Below, in pieces: positions 53,303 through 63,400 of a DNA stretch of 64,000 bases. The notes beneath the pieces are model-generated. The model ran no database searches, was not told where the DNA came from, and saw only the letters and a list, made by a program, of their open reading frames with translations. The first letter of the stretch is position 1. Every line of letters begins with the position of its first letter. Source of the DNA: Pyropia yezoensis (Eukaryota > Rhodophyta > Bangiophyceae > Bangiales > Bangiaceae); NCBI GenBank assembly GCA_009829735.1, contig CM020620.1, forward strand, positions 18,434,354-18,498,353, in the 5' to 3' direction. A program made the translations under genes and the position numbers.

Positions 53303-54070
53303 CCCCCCCCCCTTGCGGTCGCGGGGGCGGCGGCGGGCGGGGCGTCCCCCTCCCCCCCCCCCCCCCCCGGCCACCCCCCCAGTCGCCCAGCCCCCCCCCC
53401 CCCCCCCCCCATGGCCCGACACACCGCCACCGCGCCGCGCAACGGGGCGGCGGCGGCAACGACCACGTCCACCGTCACCCCCCCCACCACCGCCCGCACC
53501 GCCGGCACCCGCTCCGTGTCGGACCCCAGCACCCGCACCCCGGGGGCGGTGGCCAGCGCCCGCCACAGCGCCGGCCGGTGGTGGGAGTAGTAGGCGGCCG
53601 CCGCAAAGGGCGCCACCGCCACCACCAGCGACCGGCGGGTCGCCTCCCGGTCGGTGCCCCCGCGCAGGGCGGTGCCCCGCGCCGCCGCGTCCACCGCCGT
53701 CACCGCCCGCACCTGCAGGGCAGTCGCCCCGCGGATGCCGCCGGCGGCGGCGCCACCACCACCACCACCACCACCACCACCACCACCGAGGCGCCGCCGC
53801 GCCGACGGCCGGCCGTCGGCGGTGGCAGCTGACGACCGCCGCGACAGGGACGACGGCGGGCCGCCGTCGGCGCCGCGGCCGCGCCGCCGGGGGCGGGCGC
53901 GGGTGAAGAGGAGCACCCGCACGTAGGCGAGGACCCGCTCCAGCCGCGCGTCCGCGGCGGGCGTCAGCCGCCCCCGCCGGCGGGCGGCCGCCCAGGGGAG
54001 GGCGGCGCCCCACGGGGAGGGGATGGGGGGAGGGGGGGTGGGGGGGGGGGGGGGGGTAGCTCCCGTCCAT
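51297..54070 (-). CDS. OAS-like nucleotidyltransferase, reading frame interrupted at G/C runs
   Basis: From an ATG at 54070 to a TGA at 51297, in five open segments that change frame only at homopolymer G/C runs (about 54035-54057, 53310-53410, 52985-53005, 52370-52410, 51595-51630). In order it parallels 2'-5'-oligoadenylate synthetase: helix ADARLERVLAYVRVLLF; GTALRGGTDRE (53644-53676), like the GTTLRGRSDAD metal-binding loop; LVVAVAPF; VTVDVVVA with the third Asp (53467-53469); then helix AFLAAQPPLYGDLARLAKLW, ELIELVMLAAF, FVAFLRLL, and PRLMVLDPALPC ... DWSLLAAHARRTLERM, matching the OAS C-terminal ILDPADPTGN region. The P-loop GGS before GTALRG is replaced (VDAAAR), and the second metal residue would be Glu. 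A ~330-residue Gly/Pro-rich extension follows. Whether it is active, spliced or mis-assembled is unknown. Confidence 0.65.
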
Positions 54071-55989
54071 TTTGGGCAGCGCACGGGGCGGGGCCAGAAT
54101 TTGGGGGGGGGGGGGGGGGGACGGGCGGGGTTGGCGGCCAGTAGTAGTGGTCGTAGCGGTGGTCGTGGTGGTGGTGGGGGGCGTGGGGGGGGGGGGGTGG
54201 TGTGGCGTAAGGGGCGGGAGGAGGGTCAGGTCAGGTGGGGGGGGGGGGGGGGGAGGGGGGGGATGGAAGGAAAAAAAAAAAAAAAAAGGAGGGGCAGCGG
54301 CGGGCGGGAGGGGGGAGGGGGCGCCCAGCAAAGCGGCGGGGGGGGGGGGGGGGAAGACGAGCCACGGGTTTGGGGGGGGGGAGGGGAGGAGCCGCGGCGG
54401 CGGCAGCGGGAGAGGACGCCCGGCCCACGGGAGAGGGGTGGGGGGGGGGGACACAGCCGGTGGGGGGCCGCGCAGGCGGGCGGGCTGGGCGGGAGCGCCG
54501 CCGCGGCGGCGGGACACGGGGCCGGCGGCGGGCGCCGCGCCAACGATGCGGGGGGGGGGCGGCGGCGGAGGCGCCGCGGCCGCGCCCACCACCCGCGTGG
54601 GTGGGTGGGGGTGCCGCGGTGCACCGCCACCGCCGCCCGGCCGCTGCCGTCACTGTGTGGCGGGAGCGCAGGCGGGTCAGGGGCGCGCGCGTGGGGGGGG
54701 GGGGGGGGTGGGCAAGGGGGGGGGGGGGGGGGAGGGGGGGGGTGCGCGCACCTGCAGCTGCGCTGAGGGTCGGGGCGAGAGTGGCAGGCGTGATGCTGTG
54801 TGGGGAGGGGGGTGGGGGGGGGGGGGGGTGGTGGGTGGGGAGGACGTGCCCCTTGGTGGTGGTGGCAGCCGCGGCGTGTGGCGCAACGACCCGACGGCCG
54901 GGGGGAGGCGGGTCTTGGGCAGCCAGCCGCACACCCCCCCCCCCCCGCGCGCCCGCGCCCGCCCGCCCGCCGATTGGCGAGACGGGGGGGCGGCGGGTCC
55001 CCCGGTCGATGCGGCCGCGTCCTCTTCCACCCCCCCTCCCCTCTGTCACAGCCCCACGGTGGTGGCAAAGGGGTGGCAACGGGGGAAGGGGACAAGGGAG
55101 CGCCGCCACACGACCCACGGGGATTCCAGTGGCTAGCGGGGGGGAGGGGGGGGGGGGGAGGGGTACTGTACATGTGTATGTAGGGGGCAAGGGCGACGTT
55201 CCGCTGGCTGGTTGGTGCACTCGCCGCCACCGACAGAGGACGTCTGGCCGACTCCCACCGAGCGGGGCGGATGTGGGCCAGGGGGGGGGGGGGTGGGCTC
55301 CCGGGGGACAGAGCCTGGCGATGCCACCCTGGCGGCCGGTCGGCCGGTCGCGCCCCCCACGTGACCGGCCGGGTGGGGCTAGGCGCAGACGCACCGCGCC
55401 GGCCCGTCGGTCGCCGCCGGGCCCCACACGCGACCGCACGGGGGCGCGCCGGCGCCCAGCGGTCGGGGTGCGGTCGCTCCATCCCCAACCGGCGTCGTCT
55501 GTGCCCCGTCTCCACCGGAAAAAAAAAAGGGACACAATTCGTGCGAGGGGGATCAATTCCTCGTACAGCGGGGGCCCCCCTCGCATCGAGAGCGGCTCCC
55601 GTGTCACACGTGTCGGCGCGGGTCATGCAGCGGGCGCACCGCTCCGCCGCCACGCCCGCGTCGCTGCAGCAGCCAGCGGCCTGTAGGCTCGGCGGGCGTC
55701 GGCAGGGGCGACGACCCTGCATGGCAGCTCTGGCGCTGGCGCTGACGGATCTATCCAGGATACGGGACCACCGCGGCGCTCGCTCCTCTACTTGATGACC
55801 TTCCCGTTGGCAGCCCACAGATGGTAACCGCCGGTCGACCTCCCCCTCCCCGCGCGCGCGACGCTGACGCCGCCGCGGCCCCACCGCCCCTCCCCGCCTC
55901 TCCATCCCCCGTTTTGGGTCCACCCATTCCCTCGCCCTCCTCCGTTGTCACGCTTCTTGTCTGCCGCCTCCCTTCCCCCACGAGCCGCC
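54071..55989. other. Divergent intergenic region OAS-like / ABC-F, extreme G-run DNA
   Basis: Between 54.0 and 55.3 kb the plus strand holds many runs of 8-18 G and a 17-A tract at 54271-54287, strongly G-quadruplex-prone. All long frames here are poly-Gly/Arg or poly-Pro artefacts. The 5' ends of both flanking genes face into it. No promoter element is assigned. Confidence 0.5.
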
Positions 55990-56406
55990 ATGTTCCACCG
56001 GCACCCCCCCCCGCCGCCCACCCTGTCCGCCACGTCCCAGCAGTCTCGCTTCCACGCCCCCACCACCGCCACCACCGACCAGGCGATTGACGTCCGCGAC
56101 ATCACCCTGACGGTGGGTACGCGGCTGCTGGTTGACGGCGCGGACCTCCGCCTCCGCCCCGCCGGGCGGTATGGCCTCATTGGGCGGAACGGCAGCGGCA
56201 AGTCGTTGCTGCTCCAGTGCGTGGCGCACCGGTGGCTGCCGGGCGTGCCCGACGACCTGCCCATCTTTTACGTGGACCAGATGGAGGACTGGGGCGCCAC
56301 CGGCGGCGCCGCCACGGACAGCGTCCTCGATACGGTCCTGGGCGCCGACGCGGACGCGGCGGCGCGGGAGCGGGGCGTGGCGGCGCTGGAGGCGGGCCTC
56401 GCGGGG

Positions 56407-56439
<33 letters not shown>

Positions 56440-57963
56440 CACCGCCGCCGCCGTGCGGCAGACGCGGTCGCCGACGCACAGCGGCGGGTGGACCGCACGA
56501 GTGGCGCCCGCGGCGCCGCCGCGCGGGCGGCGCTCAAGGCGGCGGAGCGGGCGCTGGCCGCCGCAGACGCCGCACCCCCCGTGGACGAGCCAGACGCGGA
56601 CGGGGAGGCGGCCGTCGCGGCGGAACTGACGGCCGAGCTGGCCTCCCTCTACGAGGTGTCGGAGCCCCCCGCTGAGCGCCGTGCGCGGGCCGAGAGCATC
56701 CTGGTGGGCATGGGCTTTTCCCCCACCGCCATTGCGGGCCCTGTGGGTACCCTATCGGGCGGCTGGCGCATCCGCGTGGCGCTCGCGTGCGCCCGATTTG
56801 TCGACGCGCGGGTGCTCCTGCTGGACGAGCCGACCAACCACCTGGACTTGCCCGGCATCCTTGACCTCAAGGCGTTTTTGAACGCAGAGTGTGACGGCGT
56901 GACGCTCCTGATCGTCTCCCACGATCGGGCGTTTCTGGACGACACGGTCGACGAGATTATCCTGCTGCAGGCGCGGGGCCTGACGTACTTTGACGGCAAC
57001 TACAGCACGTATGAGCAGACGGTCGCCGAGCAGGTGGCGTGCCGCGCGAGGCAGCGTGACGCGCTCGAGCGCAAGACGGAAAAGGCACGCGCGTCGATCG
57101 CCGCGGACCGGGTGCGGGCGGCGCGGGCCAACGACCCCAAGTCTAAGAAGCTCCGTGCTGTCGCGTCCAAGGAGCGCAAGCTCACAGAGCGGATGGGCGT
57201 GGAGGTGAGCGCGACCGGCCACCGCTTCAAGCTCAACAGGGACCGCGCGGGCTTCCACCTGAGTGCCAGGTCAGAGGTGGCGGCAGAGCACGTGGAGCCC
57301 GACGTGGTGATTCGGCTGCCGTCGCCGCCACCGCTGCGTGGCCGGGGGCCGCTCCTCCAGGCCGAGGGGCTCTCCTTTGCGTACAGCCCCACCGGCCGGC
57401 CTGTCCTCCAAGACGTGACGCTGTGCATCGAGCCACGGGACCGGGTGGCGTTTTGGGGTGCAAACGGGCAGGGCAAGACCACCCTCCTCCGCCTCCTGGC
57501 TGGCAGCCTAACGCCCCGGTCGGGGCGGCTGAGCACCCGGGCGGGGGTGCGAGTGGCCCACCTCGAGCAGCACACTGTGGACGATGCGCGGCAGCGCACC
57601 ACCCCCGCCATTACGGCCTTCCGTGAGGCCATCCCCGACATGGATGAGCAGGCCGCCTACGCAGCGCTCGGCGGGGTGGGGCTCCACGGCGCCACCGCCC
57701 GGCAGCCGCTGTCCTCCCTGTCGGGCGGCCAGGTGATGCGCTGGGCGCTCGCGCGGCACGTGGCCGCGTCGCCGCACGTGCTGCTGCTGGACGAGCCGAC
57801 CAACCATTTGGACATCGAGACGGGGGTGGCGCTGCTCGACGCGCTCCTCGCCTTTGACGGCGCGGTCGTTGTGGTGGCCCACGACGTGCACTTTTTGCGC
57901 GCGCTCGGCCACGCGACGTATCGGGTGGCCAAACGGCGGGTGACCCGTGCGGCGGTGCCGTAA
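55990..57963 (+). CDS. ABC-F family ATPase (twin nucleotide-binding domains)
   Basis: 657 residues from the ATG at 55990 (GCCGCCATG context). No membrane segments; two ABC domains. NBD1: Walker A GRNGSGKS (65-72), signature LSGGW (255-259), Walker B VLLLDEPTNHLD (from 275). Linker with a basic coiled region (KTEKARASIAADRVRAARAN). NBD2: Walker A GANGQGKTT (490-498), LSGGQ (577-581), VLLLDEPTNHLD (from 597). The ABC-F family works on ribosomes (translation factors, ribosome rescue or assembly) rather than in transport. An unusual ~100-residue Ala/Arg insert sits in NBD1 between the Q-loop region and the signature, partly from a GCC run (56410-56440). Which ABC-F subgroup it belongs to is not decided. 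Single exon. Confidence 0.93.
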
Positions 57964-60480
57964 GGGCTGCACCCCGCTCCGCTGTGGCCGTCGCAGGGCG
58001 GGGGAGGGGCTGCGGGGGGAGGGGTGCCGCAGCGAGCGGCCGCGAACCCACCCGTGCCACGCCGTGGACAATGCCATGCCATGCCCATGCAATGGGGGAG
58101 ATGGCGTGGTGGCCTCTGCCGAGTGGGCTTGGTTGCCGCTGTACTTTTTGTGGCGGGGGTGGCGGGGCGGGGGTGGCGTGGGTGGCGGGGCGGAAGAGCG
58201 ATTCCTTCACATATCGAATGAATGTGGGTGGCTGTGCATCGCAGGCACCCCACCCCCCTCGCGCCCGCCCACGGCTCACGCTGCGCGCCGCGGTCCCACG
58301 CGACGCCACGCGGAGCGCCTCCCTTCTCCCGATGAGACGAACGGGTCAGCTCCCTGCTGCCCCGTTGACAGGTGGGGTGAGGCAGAGTAGAGCCGGCAGC
58401 CCCCGGCAGCTGTCCACGCCGCCTGCCGCCGCCAGCGGCTGGAACGGCGCCCCCCCATGGGCGCTCGCTGCAGCGCCGTGTAGCGCCGACACGCTGCAGC
58501 GCGGTGCAGCGCTGACACACGCTGGCGCACCGACAACGCGGGGGGGGATGTCGGCGGGCTCGTCGCCGCCGCCGCCGCCCCGGTTGCCCCCCCCACCACT
58601 GGCGGTGCGTGGGGCCGGCGGCGGGGGAGCCCGCCCGTCGTGGTGCCTGCTTCCCCACCCTCCCGGCCTTTCCCGCACCGCCACCATCCCTACCCCCCTC
58701 TGCCTACAGACGCCCTCGAAAAAAAAAACTACTACGCCCGTCCTCCGCCCAGCGCTCCCCCTTCCCCCGCGCGCACACGCACACTTTGTCCCGCAACCAC
58801 GACGTTGACCGCCGTCCCCTTCCACCCCCCCCCACTCCAAGAGAGACACCATCCCGGGCAAGCCGATACTGCAAGAACGGTTGTGAACCATGGGGCCCAC
58901 ACGCGCCTCGCGCATCTCCTCGCCGATGGTGTCGAGGCGCTCTGTGCGGCGCTCCCCGACCGGTCGTCGCGCCAGCGCGTGCCGTCACGCCCTCCACACC
59001 TTGGTCGCCTGCAGCGCGTGAGGGCCATCCAAGCTTGCCGGTCCTGTAGCCGCACCGGGTTGCAGCCACTCCCACCGCGGCCCCACCCCAACTAAATTTA
59101 GTCCGGCAGGGCGCGTCCGGGACGGCGTGCAGACGGAAACGGAATAGCGAAGCGGAAGGTCAACAACGCGTCGGCGGCGACGGTCGGGACCAAGATTGAC
59201 GTTCTCCCAGAGGCCCGGGCACTTTGGGGGCGCCCCCATTGGACGACCCAAAGACACATCTACCACCCACCTACGTGGCGACTGTTCGCCATGGTTGCGG
59301 GCGGGGGGGTGGGGCAGCGGGTGTCGCGCGCAGACGCCCCCCCCCCCCCCCGCAGACTCAACGAGACTGTTTTGCCCCCACGGGCCAGGGGACAGCGCGT
59401 TGGCCACCAGTCGAGTTGGATGGTGGGTGCCCGTCGCATATATATATTTTTATGTAGGAGGTGGTGGTGGGGTGGTGGTTGGGGGTGGTGGAGGGGAGGC
59501 GGGAGGGTGGCGGATCCTCCCGTTCCCACAGAGGCGCGGCCGCGTCTGTGCCGCGGCCTCACTCCACCCCCCCCCCGACGTGGGCGGCAGAGCGAAGCCA
59601 ATCCGGCCAACCGCACCACAAGACGCAAGAGGCGGAAAGGAAGCAACCACCTCCCAGGCGGCGGCGCGAGGGGCGGCGGCGGTGACAGCAGGGGGGGGGG
59701 GGGGTTGTCGACGTGCTCGTGGCAGCGGCGGCGGCAGCAGCAGCCACAGCCGACAGGGCGCGTTTGTTCTGCATGCATATGTACACATGGCGAAGGAACA
59801 AGAAAGCCTCTGGTGCGCCGCGCCCACGTCCCCTGTGTACAATACAGTACAAACTGTTGGGACGGGTGGGTGCACCCGTGCGGATTAGGGCGGTGGGCCC
59901 CCCCGGTCCTACGAGGCGAGGTCGGGCGGGGCGGGGCGGCGAGCACGCGGGCCCCCCCCCGCCGCCACTTCCGCGGCTCGTCTTCCCACGCCAGGATGGT
60001 CACGGCGGCCCACAACACCCGACGCGCAGACGGGGAGGTTGCGATCAAGAAAACCATGGGCGAGGCTCGTTGAGTGGGGTCGGGATTGAGCAGAGGCGTG
60101 TGTAGGGCGCGGCCGCGCGGCGGCGGGAGGGGGTGCCTCCCAAACTGAGGCCGCAGGATTCGGGCCTGTGCTGCGGAGAGGTGCGGGCCACGCCTGACCC
60201 CATCTGCGAGCACGCCCTCCCCCCGCGGCCGTGCGCCCCTCCCGCCCTCCGTCCTCGTCCACTCGTGCCGCTGCGTGGCGGCTGCGAACTCCTCCCCCGT
60301 CCACCTCCCGAGTGGCCGTCGCGGGCGCCGGGCTGCCTCACCCCCCCCCCTCCCGCCCCTCGTCAAGTGGTTCCGCCTTCGCAATCCGCTTGGCGATATT
60401 TCCCCCCCTCCCCCTTCCCCCTCCCCCCCCCCCCCCCCCCCCCCCCCCCCGCCCATCACCATCTTTCTCCCCCACTCGTC
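57964..60480. other. Intergenic between ABC-F and ankyrin genes
   Basis: 2.5 kb without a supported gene. A TATATATATTTTTATG patch lies at 59440-59455, unusual in this GC-rich setting. C/G runs are frequent and a ~30-bp C run (about 60421-60450) lies just upstream of the ankyrin ATG. Frames covering this stretch on both strands are low-complexity. Confidence 0.5.
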
Positions 60481-63400
60481 ATGCCTCGGACCAAGGGCTC
60501 GCCCCGGCGCCTTGCGCGGGGCGGCGGCGGGTCGTCGGCGGCCGGCGGGGGCGGCCGCCCCCCCCACGCGCCGGTGGGGGTGCGTGCGTCCTTTCACCAG
60601 CGGCTGCTGAAGACGGGCGGGACGGCCGCCCTCACCTGCCCCGAGCTGACCGCCCACCCGTCGCTGGTGCGCGCCCGCCTCGACGCTGACGGCCGGACGG
60701 CGCTGCACGTGGCCGCCTCTGCCGACGACCTCCCGCTGGTGCGGGCGCTCCTCGTCCGCTCCGCGCCCGTCGACGCGACCATGCGGTGTGGCCACACGCC
60801 CCTGTGCATGGCCGCGACGGGCGCCAGCGCCGCGTCGGTGCGGGCGCTGCTCGGCGCGGGCGCCAACGCGTCGCACGGGACGGAGGAGGGGATGACGCCG
60901 CTGCTGCTCGCCGCCGAGCGCGGATCGCGGGCGGTGGTGGCGGCGCTGCTCGCCGCGACGCCGCCGCTCGACGTGCGGGGCGTCAACGAGGCGGGCGTTA
61001 CCGCCCTGGGGCTGGCCTTGGAGAACACGCACGGCGTGCTCGAAGTGCTGCTCGACGCGGGCGCGCCTGTGGATGGCCGCCTGCCTGGCGACAGCACGCC
61101 GCTCATCGAAGCGGCCTGCCGCGGGCGCTTTGCGCACGTGGTCACCCTCCTGGAGCGGGGGGCGGACGTTACCGCCCGCGATGAAGACGGCACCACCCCG
61201 CTGCTCGCCGCGGCGGCCGCCGACGAGAATGCCACCGCCACCGTGCGGGCGGTGCTCGCCGCGGACCCGCGGCCTGACCCGGCCGCTGCTGGCGGCAGGC
61301 AGGGGTGCCCGCCCCTGTACATGGCCGCCGAGGCGGGCGTCCTCGGCGCCGTGCAGGCGCTCCTCGAGGCGGGCGCGCCGGTCGACGGGCGGGCCGCCGA
61401 CGGCTCGTCGGCGCTGCTGGTGGCGGCGCAGAACGGGCACACGCGCTGCGTCACGGCGCTCCTCGCCGCCGGCGCCGACCCGGCGGTGGCGCGCACCAAG
61501 GACCAGGTGACGCCCCTCCACCTGGCGGTCATGCACTCTTTTCCAGACACGGTGGTGACGCTCCTTGACGCGGCCGCGCCGGTCGGCGCCAAGACCGTCA
61601 AGGGCCTGACGCCCCTCCACTTTGCGGCCGAGCGCAAGTTCTCTGGCCTGACCAAAGCTCTCCTGGATGCGGAAGCCAAGGTGCGGGTGGTGGACGCCGA
61701 GGGCGCCACGCCCCTCCACCTGGCCGCATCCAACGGCGTGCTGTCGATTGTGGACTTGCTGTTGGAGGCCGGGGCCCAACCTAATGCGGAGACCTATGAA
61801 GGGCGGACGCCGCTGGTGGACGCAGCCGACGAGAAGCACATGAAGGTGGTGAGGCGGCTGTGGCCTCTGACGGCGGCCAGGAGGGAAGCCGCGGCGGTGG
61901 CCGTGCGGCTCGGCCTTCGCACCGCGCCTGCCGTGCTGGCAAAGTTTGCCGCCGCGAAGGGGGAGAGGAGCGGCGGGGCGGGTTGTGCGACGGCGTCCCC
62001 TAAAGGGGCGCTGCGGAAGCTGCCGCCGAGTGCGTTCGTGGCGCCGCCGGGGGGAGCACCATCGGGGGCAAGGTCCAAAGGGGGGCCGTCCGCCCCAGGC
62101 CTGTCGGCGCCGAGCTCCTCTGCGGCGGGCCCTTCTGCATCGGGTTCTTCTGTGGCGGGTTCTTCTGCGGCGGACCCGTCGGCGGGCCCGTTTGCGGTGG
62201 ACTCGTCTGTGGCGTCGTCAGCGGCGGGCTCCTCCTTCTCCTCAGCGGTGGGCTCATCTGCGGCGGCACCCTCTGCAGCGGGCTCATCCTCATCAGCGGC
62301 AGGCTCTCCTGCAGAGAACTCTTCGGCCGCGGGCTCTTCTGCTGCGACGGGCGGGGCGGACAGGACGGGCAGCACCCCCTCGTCGCTGCCACAGTCACAA
62401 GCGTCTCCGGCGCCGTCGACGCCGCCATGTTCCCCGTCGTCGTCTCCGCCGCCGCGCTTATCACAGCGTCTGGCCGTCGCCGGCGCGAGTGTGGCGGGCG
62501 ACGTGCATCGGCGGGGGAGCGACAGCGGCCACCGACGGCGGCGCCGCGCGGCGATAGAGGCTGAGCCCGCGGGGGCGTCAACATTCCCACCACCGTCTCC
62601 GGTGCCGTCCGTGGCGCGGCGGAGGCGGACGTCACGTCCCGCAACGGCGAACAGGGCAGCGTCGCCACCTTCATCATCGTCTCCGTTGCGGCCCGCGCGT
62701 GCAGCGGGCGGCGTGCTTCGGCGGCAGCGCGAGAGCGGCCATCAACGGCGGGCCGCTTCGCCGTCCCGGGAGGCGTCTGAGGCTGAGGCAGCAGGGGCGT
62801 TCACATCCCCACCACCGTCTCCGGTGCCGCCGGTGGCGCGGCCGAGGCTCACGTCACGGCTTTCAGCTGCTGACGCAGCAGTGGCGCCAGCGCCCCCTTT
62901 GCCGTCTGGGCGTGCTGCGGACGGCGGACATGAACGGGGTCGCGACAGCGGTCGGGGCCGCCGCCGACGGTGGCTTGTTAAGGAGCGCCGCTCGGTTTTG
63001 GAGTCTGGGGCCGCAGGTGAGCCGCCATCCCCGCCACCGTCTGGGCTGCGGCGTTCGCCCTTGCGGATGCCTTCCTTACCGGCTGTCGCCATGCGCAGCG
63101 GCAGCACCCATCTGTTGCGGGGTGTGGGCCCCCGCACAGGGCGATCGCGTTCGCCGCCGCGAGCCGGGGTAGCGGCACAGCTGTCCACGCCAGCGGCGGC
63201 CGCGGCGGCTTTGGCAGCGCCGCGCCGCGTGGCGGCACCACCGTCGACGGCAGGGTCACCGCGGTCGCCTCTGCGGCGGCGGCGCAAGTCAAGAACAGCG
63301 GCGGCGGCTGCGGCGGCAGACAACTGCGAAGGCGGCGGCGTCTACAGCGAAGACCATGTGCGGGGCGGCCGCCGCAAACGTTCATTGCCACAGTCGCGGT

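Noticed and set aside
54226..55923. Long Pro/Arg-rich minus-strand and Gly-rich plus-strand ORFs
   Set aside because: Produced by G-runs in all frames; no conserved motif on either strand.
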